A stretch of DNA of 64,000 bases from Acidaminobacter sp. (GTDB lineage: Bacteria; Bacillota_A; Clostridia; Peptostreptococcales; Acidaminobacteraceae), in assembly GCA_009881125.1 (NCBI GenBank), contig WXFH01000001.1:62001-126000 (forward strand). The letters are read 5' to 3'. Positions 1-8,702 of the stretch are shown one piece after another. A program made the position numbers and the translations under genes. Every line of letters begins with the position of its first letter. Position 1 is the stretch's first letter. The notes under the pieces were generated by a model. That model was not told the origin of the DNA, searched no databases, and worked only from the letters and a program-made list of their open reading frames with translations.

Positions 1-1
1 T

Positions 2-664
2 GCCCATCTAAATAACGAGGGACGTATTCTGGGATCTTTGTTGACAACTTCGGCACAGGAAATCCAAATTGAAGCCGCGTCCAATCTTGACGCCGTCGAT
101 TTTGAAGCCGCCAACCGCCTCTATGCGGTCATGGCGAATCAGGTTGATGAGGCTATCCAATTTGAGGATCCTGAGACGCTTACCTTAAAAAAATTACAGC
201 AAAAGGCAGAGGCGATTGCAGAACAGACTCCGCTGGACCTTGAAACTTCGCAAGTCGTTGTCGGCTATGCGGAACAGTTCGGTCTGAAGCCATCTCTGAT
301 TCTGGCAATCATCGAGACAGAAAGCAATTTTAACCCCACTGAGGTAGGAACCCATCAAGACCGGGGGCTGATGCAGATCATCCCACCCACGGAAAAGTGG
401 CTGGCCAAAGATATGGGCCACGCGATCGGACTTGATTACAATCCAAAGAGAATTTTTGAACCAGAATACAACATAGGACTGGCAGCGACTTATTTGGCGT
501 TTCTGAAGGACTCCTACGGTGACAATTTTCACCGCATCCTTTCGGAATACAACCGCGGACCGTATAACCTGGCGCGTTACTATCAGCGCAATGGGACCTA
601 CGCGACGGGCTATTCCAAAAAAGTCCTGAAGCTTGAAGCCAAATACGTTGCTTTCAACGATTAG
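2..664 (+). CDS. Lytic transglycosylase, SLT domain (5' end outside window)
   Basis: The reading frame is open to the left edge, so the N terminus, including any signal peptide or membrane anchor, lies upstream. The visible 220 residues end in a soluble lytic transglycosylase (SLT/goose-lysozyme-like) domain. The probable catalytic Glu is in IIETESNFNP, followed by the GLMQIIPPT and YNRGP motifs typical of the fold. Enzymes of this family cleave the glycan strand of peptidoglycan between MurNAc and GlcNAc, leaving 1,6-anhydroMurNAc, and act outside the membrane. A TTG at 38 could serve as a start but has no convincing ribosome binding site, and the segment before the SLT domain is helical and acidic. 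The gene ends in front of a strong bidirectional terminator shared with the convergent helicase gene. The family call is firm; the start is unknown. Confidence 0.85.
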   Translation, partial: AHLNNEGRILGSLLTTSAQEIQIEAASNLDAVDFEAANRLYAVMANQVDEAIQFEDPETLTLKKLQQKAEAIAEQTPLDLETSQVVVGYAEQFGLKPSLILAIIETESNFNPTEVGTHQDRGLMQIIPPTEKWLAKDMGHAIGLDYNPKRIFEPEYNIGLAATYLAFLKDSYGDNFHRILSEYNRGPYNLARYYQRNGTYATGYSKKVLKLEAKYVAFND

Positions 665-707
665 CACCAGTCCTCTGTGTACTTTCGTGTACGTCAAGCG
701 CATACAA

Positions 708-759
708 AAAAATCCCCTGTGGCAGCGACTTTAAACGTCGGCGTGGACAGGGGATTTTT
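708..759. terminator. Bidirectional rho-independent terminator
   Basis: A 13-bp perfect stem (AAAAATCCCCTGT / ACAGGGGATTTTT) encloses a loop that itself holds a small CGAC/GTCG hairpin. The A-tract on one side and T-tract on the other make it usable by both the transglycosylase (+) and helicase (-) transcripts. Confidence 0.8.
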
Positions 760-802
760 GCATTCTGGAGGCGGCTTCAGTAAAAGCTTTCTATAAAGAG
801 GT

Positions 803-860
803 TTGCCGATGGTCACATTTCGAAAACCCGGCCAATTGTGGGGCGGTTGACCATCGGCAA
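803..860. repeat. Inverted repeat TTGCCGATGGTCA, 13 bp arms
   Basis: The arms TTGCCGATGGTCA (803-815) and TGACCATCGGCAA (848-860) are perfect and separated by 32 bases, just beyond the helicase stop codon. There is no U-tract, so it is not an obvious terminator. The same core (GCCGATGG or its complement) recurs between genes near 30726-30761, 36077 and 42075. Confidence 0.55.
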
Positions 861-878
861 AAATTTCTTTTTTAGGGA

Positions 879-3284
879 TTACCCATTGCTCCAAAAGGTC
901 TTCAGCGCGCCGGCCAAAGCCTCAGGGGAATGGAGGGTCACCGCGTGAGACCATTCCGGCGGGAACAGTTTGCGGTACCTGCTATGGGTGAATCGGTCGT
1001 CGACGAGGAGAACTATGCCGCGGTCCGTCTCCGTACGAATGACTCTGCCGGCGGCCTGGAGAACCTTGTTCATGCCCGGGAACTGATAGGCGAACCCGTA
1101 GCCGTCGCCGGTGTTTACCTCGTAAAAGTCTTTGAGCAAATCATTTTCATAATGGAGCTGCGGGAGGCCGACGCCCACCACAATGACGCCGCTGAGCCTG
1201 TCGCCGGTGAGGTCAATGCCTTCGGAAAACAGGCCGCCGAGGACCGCAAAGACGACGCGGCTCTGCCGGGGCAAAATGTCGAAGCTCTTGATAAAGGACT
1301 CGCGCTGGGCGTCGTCCATAGTCTGCTGCTGAACGTCCACGGTGAGGCCGGCATCCGGGTCCGTGCACGCGCTGATGTCTTGGAGCAAAGCCTGGAAGTC
1401 GGAAAGGACCAGCCGCAGGTATTCATAGGAGGGGAAGAAGACGAGGTAGTGCCCCGGACGGCCGGCAGAAGCGACAGTATGAATGAGTTCTGCCAGGCTG
1501 GCGGTCGTCTGAAGGCGGTCCTTGTACCGCGTCGACAGGGCGCTGTAGACGTAGAGGCCCAGGTGGGACTGGTCAAAAGGCGAGGGCAGCCGCAGGCACA
1601 GATCCTCCCTGCTTCCCCCGGAGACATCCCGAAAATAGGGAAGAGGATGGAGTGTCGCTGAGAACAGTACGGCGGCTTTCCCCTTGGAGAGGGCGTCGTT
1701 CAGAAGCCGCTTAGGATGCAGGCAGAAGAGCTTGATCTGGAGTTCGTTCTTCCAGGACTCCGTATAGGTGATGAAGTCCGGACCGTAAAGCTCGGAAATA
1801 CGGAGAAAGCCAAGGACGTCAAAGTAAAAATCCAGCAGCTCGTCTTTGAGATCAGGGTCTATACTGCTCTTTTCTGATTTTGCCAGGAACTTCTGGGCGG
1901 CTTCTTCGAAGCGCCTCAGGCTGGCCAGAAGGGGTTCGGGCATGTCCTCATAGGTGGTATAGCGCCGGTCTGCCGCCTCTTTTTTGAGGGCGACCAGCTG
2001 GGTATTGATTTTGTCCATAGCCCGGCTGACGGTGGGGGCCGGCTTCTTCAGACGCTTTTTAAGATCCATGACGGCGGTCTTTTGAAGGCTTGCGGAATAC
2101 ATCTCTCTTGCCCGATCCACCAGATGATGGGCTTCATCCACCAGAAAGACGTAGCTGGCGCCCAGGTCCACATCGAAAAACCGTTTGAGACTGACGCGGG
2201 GATCAAAGACGTAATTATAGTCGCAGAGCACAAGATCAGCCCAAAGTGTGAGATCCAGAGCCATTTCAAAGGGGCAGACCCGGTGGCGCGCGGCAATGTC
2301 GCTGATGCTCTCCCGGGACAGGATATCGTGGCCTTCCAAGGCTTCCATAAGGGCATAGTTGATTCTGTCGTAGTGGCCCTTGGCGTAGAGGCAGTCCTCG
2401 GGTTTACAGGAGGGCTTGTCCAGAAAACAGATTTTTTCCTTGGCCGTCAGGACTACGGATTTAAGTCTGAGGCCGCCCGAGCTGAGCAGAGAGAGGGCGT
2501 CGGCGCAGACGGCCTGGGTTGTAGTGCGGGCGGTGAGATAAAAGAGCTTGTCCGCGTGGTTCAGCCCAAGGGCTTTGATGGTCGGAAACAGGGTGGACAT
2601 GGTTTTCCCGGTGCCGGTCGGCGCTTGGACAAACATTCTTCCACCTGATAGAATAGTCTTATAGATTCGGACTGCGAGTTCTCTCTGACCGGTTCTGTAA
2701 GCCGGATAAGGGAAAACTGAAGTGGCTATGGAAGCATTGCGCAGAAGGCGCCAGTCCCGCTGCCACTTGATCCACTTCAGGTAGCGCTGAATCAGGTCCT
2801 CCATGAAGTCGGAAAGCGCCTGGCTGGTCATGGGCTTGTCAAACTGCAGGATTTCCTCAGTTTCGGCATGGATATAGGTCAGACGTATGCCCAGTTTGAG
2901 GCTGCCATGGTATAAGGTTTCCTTCGAGATGATATAGGCGTAGCACTGAGCCTGTGCCCAGTGAAGGGGCCGGTCATCTTCTCTCAGCTTGTCCAGCGGC
3001 GTCAGTGTACTTTTGATCTCCTCGACAAAGGTGGTGCCGTTTTCCTCGAAGATGCCATCGGCTCGGCCTTCGAGCCTTAGCTCGATGCCATCCCGAGTGA
3101 GGTTGACAGCGAGGGGGACCTCCGCCTGATAATCCGCGTCTCTACTCCTTTGCACCTTCTGGTGAAGGCGGGTGCCTTCCTGGGCGCGTATGCTGGACTT
3201 AAAAGAGGCGTCCAGGTCGCCGCTGCGCAGGGTAAATTCGACGAGTTCCCGGACAGAAACCTTTATGACAGCAGCGTTTGACAT
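879..3284 (-). CDS. Rad3/XPD-type ATP-dependent DNA helicase with N-terminal PD-(D/E)XK nuclease domain
   Basis: An 801-residue DinG/Rad3-type (COG1199) helicase. Residues 1 to about 180 form a RecB/Cas4-like nuclease fold: Asp76 in GRADG, Glu89 and Lys91 as an ExK motif, and a QAQCYAY motif near 111. The helicase part has Walker A APTGTGKT (221-228), the DEAH box VDEAHH, and four cysteines (in ICFLDKPSC, PEDC and VCPFE) placed like the 4Fe-4S cluster of XPD. A GVGLPQLHYEN segment and a terminal AAGRVIRTETDRG motif VI complete the second motor domain. It should unwind and perhaps cut DNA during repair. The start is the ATG at 3284, nine residues inside the longest frame, because AAGGAGGTG lies 7-8 bases before it. 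The gene is alone, convergent with the transglycosylase. Family is certain; whether the nuclease is active is inferred from motifs. Confidence 0.85.
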   Translation of the reverse strand: MSNAAVIKVSVRELVEFTLRSGDLDASFKSSIRAQEGTRLHQKVQRSRDADYQAEVPLAVNLTRDGIELRLEGRADGIFEENGTTFVEEIKSTLTPLDKLREDDRPLHWAQAQCYAYIISKETLYHGSLKLGIRLTYIHAETEEILQFDKPMTSQALSDFMEDLIQRYLKWIKWQRDWRLLRNASIATSVFPYPAYRTGQRELAVRIYKTILSGGRMFVQAPTGTGKTMSTLFPTIKALGLNHADKLFYLTARTTTQAVCADALSLLSSGGLRLKSVVLTAKEKICFLDKPSCKPEDCLYAKGHYDRINYALMEALEGHDILSRESISDIAARHRVCPFEMALDLTLWADLVLCDYNYVFDPRVSLKRFFDVDLGASYVFLVDEAHHLVDRAREMYSASLQKTAVMDLKKRLKKPAPTVSRAMDKINTQLVALKKEAADRRYTTYEDMPEPLLASLRRFEEAAQKFLAKSEKSSIDPDLKDELLDFYFDVLGFLRISELYGPDFITYTESWKNELQIKLFCLHPKRLLNDALSKGKAAVLFSATLHPLPYFRDVSGGSREDLCLRLPSPFDQSHLGLYVYSALSTRYKDRLQTTASLAELIHTVASAGRPGHYLVFFPSYEYLRLVLSDFQALLQDISACTDPDAGLTVDVQQQTMDDAQRESFIKSFDILPRQSRVVFAVLGGLFSEGIDLTGDRLSGVIVVGVGLPQLHYENDLLKDFYEVNTGDGYGFAYQFPGMNKVLQAAGRVIRTETDRGIVLLVDDRFTHSRYRKLFPPEWSHAVTLHSPEALAGALKTFWSNG

Positions 3285-3349
3285 GAAAGCACCTCCTTGA
3301 CGTTTGAGCATACAGCGCAGGTATAGAGTTAAACCATTCTCATTATATC

Positions 3350-3437
3350 ATGGAAGAGGGTGTCTGCGGCTGCGCCTTTGACCCGGTCATCCACCTTCAC
3401 CGTCTTTCACCATAAGGTATGGAAGAGGGTGCCTGCG
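3350..3437. repeat. Short direct repeat between helicase and glycosyltransferase genes
   Basis: ATGGAAGAGGGTGTCTGCG at 3350-3368 recurs with one change at 3419-3437. Both lie in the divergent intergenic region and start with an ATG that has no ribosome binding site. No function is evident; a local duplication is the simplest reading. Confidence 0.5.
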
Positions 3438-3551
3438 CCGGCTTCCTCGCTCCAGCTTCTTTGGCGGCGGCGTCTTTGACCCTGCCTTATTTAAACACCC
3501 CGGCCGTCCTCTTTTGCCACCCATCCCTCACATCAAGGAGGCTCGTTCACA

Positions 3552-4778
3552 TTGAAAATCATCTTTGGCATGATCGCCCGCCAGCTCACGGACCCCGGGC
3601 CGATAGTCGCCTTTCTCAGCAACGCCGCCCGCCATCAACGAAAGATTGAACGCGTCATAGTCTCCGTGTCGGGGGAGATCGACCCCACTGCGGTCCGAGC
3701 CATAGAAGCCCATGCGCCCCTTGAGGTAATCGACCTGAAACGTCCGGTCGCCAGAATGGCAGAGCTGGTCGGATTAGGTCTGACAGAGGCTGAAGCGTCG
3801 TCCCTGTTCGCCCATTCCTCATTCGAACGCAGCGGCCGCATGCCTTACGGCCCCAACCGCAACGGTGTAATCCTCGCAGCCATTAAAGCGGGCGGGGACG
3901 TTTTGTTCTTCGCGGATTCGGATGTGTCACCGCTGCTTCTCAGCGGAACACCCCACCAGCATTTTTTCGAAGAAGCGGATGTGTTTGGCAGCCACCTGGC
4001 GGCTTTAACAGAGCCGGGGTTGCCGATGGTCGGGGTCACCACCAGCGATTACTCGGGCTACTACATAATCCCGCCCATGTCCTTCGAGGGCCTCGACATT
4101 TTTCTGGAAGGCCTCCAAAAGGAGGGCGCCCTGGACTTTGTCCGGCACTCGGGTAAGCACCACGCGCTGACTTTTGATGCCGGAGCAGCCAGGCAGCCTT
4201 TTTCGACCGACAAGATTCTCGGAGGCAACGTCGCCATGCGGCTTGAGATTTTCAGAGCGTGTCTGCCGTTTTTTTCGACGGCCTATAACTTTGAAGGGAC
4301 ATGGTGGCTCACCCGGGGGGAGGATACGCTGCTGGGGAAATCCTTGGCGGCAGATGGAAAATGGAAAGTTGTTGACATTGATCTGAGGCTGTTTCACGAC
4401 ACTTTTGATAATTTTCCAGAGGTGCCTGATTTGTTAAGTGACGAAGGGATCAGGGACCGCTTTTATACGACTTGCCTGGGATGGATCGGCCGGAATCCCA
4501 TTCTCAATGCCCTTGACGGAAAAGATGCGGCGGCAATTTCCAACCGGCAGATTGAATGTCTGGCGCGCAGTGTTGACGCAGCGGCAGCCTATTTTGGTGA
4601 TGACAGGTTTTTGAAGCTGCCGGAGGCAGCAAAGGCCGCGCTGGATCAGCTGCCAGCTGCCCTGGAAGCCTATGACACCCTTCAGCGGCTTTGGCACAAA
4701 GCGGTGGAGGGCGCCTGGCGGCTTCGGCAGGTGGAGGGAGCAGAGGCGGAAGCAGAGGCGGGAGGCGCAAAGTTATGA
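3552..4778 (+). CDS. Putative glycosyltransferase, GT-A/GT2-like
   Basis: This 408-residue protein starts at a TTG preceded by AAGGAGG. It begins with a beta strand (IIFGMIARQLTDPG) and carries a DSD motif in VLFFADSDVSP (about residues 115-126), as expected for the metal/nucleotide-sugar site of GT-A transferases. GGNVAMR and RGEDTLLG downstream resemble the acceptor and ED-type catalytic region. No membrane segment is visible, so it is probably cytosolic or membrane-associated. Its stop overlaps the start of the next glycosyltransferase (ATGA), and galU follows, so the three form a likely polysaccharide or glycolipid unit. The C terminus is rich in Glu, Ala and Arg. The general fold is fairly well supported; donor and acceptor are unknown. 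Confidence 0.6.
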   Translation: MKIIFGMIARQLTDPGPIVAFLSNAARHQRKIERVIVSVSGEIDPTAVRAIEAHAPLEVIDLKRPVARMAELVGLGLTEAEASSLFAHSSFERSGRMPYGPNRNGVILAAIKAGGDVLFFADSDVSPLLLSGTPHQHFFEEADVFGSHLAALTEPGLPMVGVTTSDYSGYYIIPPMSFEGLDIFLEGLQKEGALDFVRHSGKHHALTFDAGAARQPFSTDKILGGNVAMRLEIFRACLPFFSTAYNFEGTWWLTRGEDTLLGKSLAADGKWKVVDIDLRLFHDTFDNFPEVPDLLSDEGIRDRFYTTCLGWIGRNPILNALDGKDAAAISNRQIECLARSVDAAAAYFGDDRFLKLPEAAKAALDQLPAALEAYDTLQRLWHKAVEGAWRLRQVEGAEAEAEAGGAKL

Positions 4779-6058
4779 CGTCCGGTTTAAAAACATGGAA
4801 GGCCATGAAGCTGCTCCTGATTAACCATTTTCCTCTTGAGGGATCCGGCAGCGGGGTGTACACCCGAAATCTCGCCAAAGCCCTGGTCGCGAGGGGGCAC
4901 GAGGTTCAGGTGCTGGTGCCGGAATATAAGTCAGCAGATACCTCGGGCGAGGGATTCATCACCCATACAGTGCTGTTTGAGGAAATGGGGGTGGAAAAGG
5001 AACCACGGGCAGCAACAGCACTCAGCTTTCCTTTCCCATGCTTTACGACGCATCCCAGAAGCCACTTCACTTTTTACGACATGGACCAGGAGCAGATCGA
5101 CGCCTACAGAGAGGCCTTCAGAGTGAGGCTTTCTGAGATTTTGGAGACCTTTGAAGCTGAAGTGATCCATGCAGGACATGTCTGGGTGTTGGCGGATCTG
5201 GTCCGGGAAACGGGCAGGCCTTATGTGATAACCTCACATGGTACCGACCTCATGGGCTACAGGCGGGACGAGCGGTATCGAAAAAACGCCGCGGATGCTG
5301 CTGCAGGCGCCTGCCGGATCATCACCATTTCCAGGCAGGCAGATGCGGATTTTCAGGCGGTATTTGGTCTGGCGGCGAAGCGCCGGACATTGATCTACAG
5401 CGGCTGTGATACAGGTGTCTTTCACAAGAAGACGGGTTCCAGAGAGGATTTGCTGTCAGATCTCGGATTTCAAAGGCCCCCTCGACATGTCGTCTGCTTC
5501 GCCGGCAAGCTGGTGGCCTTCAAGGGCGTGGATGTCCTGCTGGCGGCGGCTGCCGGGTATGAACAGAGCCTTGAAGGCCAAGTGGCTACCATTATTGCCG
5601 GTGACGGGGTGTTGAAGCCGGCATTGATGGCTCAGGCAGAAGCGCTGGGTTTGAAAGGGATCCGGTTTGTGGGGCACCAGACACAGGAGCGACTGGCCGA
5701 GCTCTATAGTGTCAGCGACGTGTTTGCTATGCCGTCCAGGTCAGAGCCCTTTGGCCTCGCAGCATTGGAAGCCATGGCTTGCGGCTTGCCGGTGGTGGGG
5801 ACTTCTGCAGGAGGACTTGACGACATAATAACGCCGGAAGTTGGACGCCTGGTACCGGTGGACGATCCTTTTGCTTTAGCGGAGAAAATTGTGGAGATCC
5901 TTAGCTTGGACGGGCCAGGGAAAAAAGAAATGCGCCGACGCTGCGTCCGCTATGTCGAGACTTGCTTCAGCTGGGCGGCGACGGCGGAACTCACCGAACA
6001 GGTTTATCTGGAGTGTGTGTCGGATGGGCGGCCAAAAGACAATGCAGGCCAACAATAA
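4775..6058 (+). CDS. Glycosyltransferase family 4 (GT-B)
   Basis: A 427-residue retaining GT-B transferase. The N-terminal domain begins KLLLINHFPLEGSGSGVYTR, typical of the GT4 glycine-rich acceptor loop. The C-terminal domain has FAGKLVAFKGVDVLL and the nucleotide-sugar signature PSRSEPFGLAALEAMACGLP (E-x7-E). It would transfer a sugar from a nucleotide donor to a lipid or glycan at the cytoplasmic face. The start is the ATG at 4775 overlapping the previous stop, with GGAGG nine bases upstream; a later ATG at 4805 would begin exactly at the conserved strand and cannot be excluded. Overlap with the preceding gene implies translational coupling. The family is clear; the substrate is unknown. 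Confidence 0.85.
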   Translation: MTSGLKTWKAMKLLLINHFPLEGSGSGVYTRNLAKALVARGHEVQVLVPEYKSADTSGEGFITHTVLFEEMGVEKEPRAATALSFPFPCFTTHPRSHFTFYDMDQEQIDAYREAFRVRLSEILETFEAEVIHAGHVWVLADLVRETGRPYVITSHGTDLMGYRRDERYRKNAADAAAGACRIITISRQADADFQAVFGLAAKRRTLIYSGCDTGVFHKKTGSREDLLSDLGFQRPPRHVVCFAGKLVAFKGVDVLLAAAAGYEQSLEGQVATIIAGDGVLKPALMAQAEALGLKGIRFVGHQTQERLAELYSVSDVFAMPSRSEPFGLAALEAMACGLPVVGTSAGGLDDIITPEVGRLVPVDDPFALAEKIVEILSLDGPGKKEMRRRCVRYVETCFSWAATAELTEQVYLECVSDGRPKDNAGQQ

Positions 6059-6113
6059 GAAAAGTAGACAAAGCAGGTTGTCAGACGGACAGGAAGGATT
6101 AACCAATTTGGGG

Positions 6114-6141
6114 TTGAAAACCCTAGTGAAAGGGTTATACT
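6114..6141 (+). promoter_or_regulatory. Sigma-A-type promoter of galU
   Basis: TTGAAA (6114-6119) and TATACT (6136-6141) are separated by 16 bases. The spacer carries an AACCC/GGGTT hairpin sequence. The 5' leader to the galU start would be about 40 bases. Confidence 0.5.
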
Positions 6142-6186
6142 TATAGACGCGGCACACCATCACACTATAAATTGGAGGTTATTCCG

Positions 6187-7056
6187 TTGAAAGTTAAAAA
6201 AGCGATAATTCCTGCTGCGGGCTACGGCACGCGGTTTTTACCGGCGACCAAATCCATGCCCAAAGAGATGCTGACCATAGTTGACAAGCCGGCCATTCAG
6301 ATTATTGTTGAAGAGGCCGTTGCTGCCGGAATAGAAGACATTCTGATTATTACAGGTCGCGGGAAAGACATGATCCAGGACCATTTTGACAACACCCCTG
6401 AACTCGAGGCTGTCCTGGAAAAGCAGGGCAAAGCAGAGCTTCTTAAAATTGTCCAGGACGTCTCCAATCTGGCAAATGTGCATTATGTCCGGCAGAAGGA
6501 AGCCCTTGGCCTCGGTCACGCCGTGCTTTGCGCGAAGACATTTGTGGGCAATGAGCCCTTCGTGGTCATGCTGGGAGATGACATAGTCGACAGCGACATT
6601 CCCTGCACCAAGCAGCTGATCGACGCTTTTGAGACGTATCAGTGTTCCGTAGTAGGCGTTCAGCCTGTGGACTGGTCCCAGGTGGATAAGTACGGGATTG
6701 TGGACGTCGAAGAGATCAAAGACCGGGACCTCCGTGTCAGAGGCCTTGTGGAGAAGCCGGCGCTGGAGGAAGCGCCATCCAACTACGCCATATTGGGGCG
6801 TTATGTGTTGACGCCGGAGATATTCGACAAGCTCCAGAACACCAAGCCGGGCAAAAATGGCGAAATTCAGCTGACAGACGCGCTGAGGGGTCTGCTGGAG
6901 GACCAGGGCATTGTCGCCCATAACTTTGAGGGGACACGCTACGACACAGGGGATAAACTGGGTTACCTGAAAGCTACCGTGGAAATGGGGCTGCGCCACA
7001 GCGAAGTGAAGGATCGATTCCGGGATTATCTTAAGACTCTCGGTGAGTCGCTATAA
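6187..7056 (+). CDS. galU: UTP--glucose-1-phosphate uridylyltransferase
   Basis: A 289-residue GalU-type nucleotidyltransferase that makes UDP-glucose from UTP and glucose-1-phosphate, the donor for glycolipids, teichoic-acid glucosylation and capsule. The signature AAGYGTRFLPATKSMPKEML is at the N terminus; GDDIVDS (metal site), VEKP and GEIQLTDAL follow in the family order, and the length is standard. The start is taken as TTG at 6187, since GGAGG ends 8 bases before it; a TTG at 6172 would place the ribosome binding site inside the gene. It follows two glycosyltransferase genes but has its own promoter, and a 21-bp perfect hairpin terminator comes immediately after. The identification is firm. 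Confidence 0.95.
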   Translation: MKVKKAIIPAAGYGTRFLPATKSMPKEMLTIVDKPAIQIIVEEAVAAGIEDILIITGRGKDMIQDHFDNTPELEAVLEKQGKAELLKIVQDVSNLANVHYVRQKEALGLGHAVLCAKTFVGNEPFVVMLGDDIVDSDIPCTKQLIDAFETYQCSVVGVQPVDWSQVDKYGIVDVEEIKDRDLRVRGLVEKPALEEAPSNYAILGRYVLTPEIFDKLQNTKPGKNGEIQLTDALRGLLEDQGIVAHNFEGTRYDTGDKLGYLKATVEMGLRHSEVKDRFRDYLKTLGESL

Positions 7057-7060
7057 ACAT

Positions 7061-7111
7061 AAAAACGCAGAGAAAGACGGCTTAAAAATTGCCGTCTTTC
7101 TCTGCGTTTTT
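7061..7111. terminator. Bidirectional terminator, 21-bp perfect stem
   Basis: The arms 7061-7081 and 7091-7111 are perfectly complementary over 21 bp with a 9-base loop, ending in A5 and T5. It separates galU (+) from pepV (-). Confidence 0.9.
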
Positions 7112-7178
7112 GTTGGATCAGCTGCCGGCGGCGGTTGATGGCGCAGCGCCGGGTATAGCTTAATCCATCCGGTTCGCT

Positions 7179-8582
7179 TCAACGCGCCAGCTCGTATATG
7201 GCCGCCGCGTATATTTTCGTTATCAGCACCAAATCCTCCACCCCGTAGAATTCGTCCTTTTGGTGGGCGGTTTCTTCCATGCCCGGAAACATGGGTCCAA
7301 AGGCGACCGCATTTTCAAAGGCACGGGCGTAAGTACCCCCGCCGATGGTGACGGCTTCGCCATCATCTCCTGTGTAGGCCTGATACACTTTCATTAGCGA
7401 AGCCACAAGCGGATGATCCTTTGGCACATAGAGCGGTTTCTGATGCTCAAGATTCGCCAGTTCAAAGCCCCATAGGCCTGCAGCTTCACGGACGCCTTGA
7501 AGGACAGCGTCGCCATCTGCCGTGATAGGGTATCTGATATTGACTGTCAGGGTGCCTGAACCTGAACTTGCGTCCAATGCCGCAATGCCCACATTGAAGA
7601 CGAGTTTTCCGGAAGCCTCGTCCTCGAAGGCGCAGCCCATGCGCTCACCGTGCAGATCGCTGCCTATCTGGGCCGCGTAAAATCTGACAAAATTGGTCAG
7701 ATCCCCAATTTCGAGATCCAGACAATCCAGGAATCCAAGCAGATCAGAGATGGCATTACGCCCTTTCCAAGGGGTGCTGCCGTGAGCCGAGGTGCCGTAG
7801 GCTTTGACAGTAGCAGTCGTTCCGTCAGCACCGGTTTCCAGGGTGACGTGAGCGCCGGAATCGGTATTCCAGGCATTCAGAAGGTCTTCGGAAGGCTTGT
7901 AATTTTCAAGGACTGCCTCTGCATAGTCGGGTACCATGTTGGGCCGGTTGCCGCCCCTCAGGCTGACGAGGCGCATTCCGCCGTCACTGAGACGCTCATT
8001 GAAAGTCTTGACCAGGTCAAAGACGAGAATGCCCATTTCGCCATGGATCGCAGGGAAATCCGCATCCGGAGAAAACGCTATAGTTGGGGCTTCTTCATGC
8101 TGTTTATAGTAGTCCATGCAGCCCCAGCCGCTTTCTTCATCTGTGCCAAAAATGAGGCGGACGCGCTTTGATAGGGTCAGTCCTGAGTCCCTGACGGCTT
8201 TCATGGCATATAAGGCTGCCGCGGCAGGACCTTTATTATCATTGATGCCGCGGCCGTAAATTCTACCGTCTTCAATGTCACCGCTATAAGGATCGTGGGT
8301 CCAGCCGTCGCCTTCAGGTACAACATCCAGATGGACGAGGATGCCGACCATGTCCCTGCCTTGTCCCATTTCTGCATAGCCAGCGTAATGGTCGACATTG
8401 CGGGTTTCAAAACCAATAGCATTTGCGGTTTTAAGGGCATAATCGAGGCAGGCGTCAATGCCCGGTCCAAATGGCATATGAGGTTCTTCAGGCATCTTGA
8501 CGCTTTTGAAACGGATTAATTCCTGAGTCGTCTTGATCAGTTCTTCTTTCATGTTGTCTATGAGTGGATCGAATTGCTGCAT
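7179..8582 (-). CDS. pepV: Dipeptidase PepV (M20 metallopeptidase)
   Basis: A 467-residue Zn-dependent dipeptidase of the M20A PepV/Sapep group, which releases amino acids from short peptides in the cytosol. The metal ligands are visible in order: His and Asp in VHLDVVPEGDGW, GINDNKGPAAAA, the catalytic and metal Glu pair in GTDEESGWG, Asp in FSPDADFP, and the C-terminal His in ETAHQKDEFYG. The lid domain lies between about 185 and 360. The start is the ATG at 8582 with GGGAGG nine bases upstream; a TTG two codons earlier is too close to that site. The gene stands between galU and the nqr operon with terminators on both sides. Well supported, and fits a peptide or amino-acid fermenter. Confidence 0.92.
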   Translation of the reverse strand: MQQFDPLIDNMKEELIKTTQELIRFKSVKMPEEPHMPFGPGIDACLDYALKTANAIGFETRNVDHYAGYAEMGQGRDMVGILVHLDVVPEGDGWTHDPYSGDIEDGRIYGRGINDNKGPAAAALYAMKAVRDSGLTLSKRVRLIFGTDEESGWGCMDYYKQHEEAPTIAFSPDADFPAIHGEMGILVFDLVKTFNERLSDGGMRLVSLRGGNRPNMVPDYAEAVLENYKPSEDLLNAWNTDSGAHVTLETGADGTTATVKAYGTSAHGSTPWKGRNAISDLLGFLDCLDLEIGDLTNFVRFYAAQIGSDLHGERMGCAFEDEASGKLVFNVGIAALDASSGSGTLTVNIRYPITADGDAVLQGVREAAGLWGFELANLEHQKPLYVPKDHPLVASLMKVYQAYTGDDGEAVTIGGGTYARAFENAVAFGPMFPGMEETAHQKDEFYGVEDLVLITKIYAAAIYELAR

Positions 8583-8620
8583 GGACAAAGCCCTCCCAAT
8601 TCAGGTTTTTAGATGAAAGA

Positions 8621-8650
8621 AATCGGCAGGCGGACTGGCCGCTGCCGATT
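8621..8650 (-). terminator. Terminator or leader hairpin between nqrF and pepV
   Basis: AATCGGCAG pairs with CTGCCGATT, and on the minus strand a T-rich run (TCTTTC) follows. It could end the nqr transcript. Because an extended -10 (8653-8661) points at pepV from just upstream, it could instead sit at the 5' end of the pepV mRNA. Confidence 0.5.
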
Positions 8651-8652
8651 TT

Positions 8653-8661
8653 ATTATACCA
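8653..8661 (-). promoter_or_regulatory. Extended -10 promoter of pepV
   Basis: On the minus strand the sequence reads TGGTATAAT about 70 bases before the pepV start. No clear -35 is seen. The same nonamer precedes several other genes in this window. Confidence 0.45.
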
Positions 8662-8702
8662 CTTTTTGATTCAGGGGTTTCTGAAAAGTCTTCTCCGGTC
8701 AC

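Noticed and set aside
194..703. Long open frame opposite the transglycosylase gene
   Set aside because: It lies fully antisense to a well-supported domain, has no ribosome binding site and no family resemblance.
930..1661. 243-codon plus-strand frame inside the helicase gene
   Set aside because: Antisense shadow of a clear helicase reading frame; composition reflects the GC-rich opposite strand.
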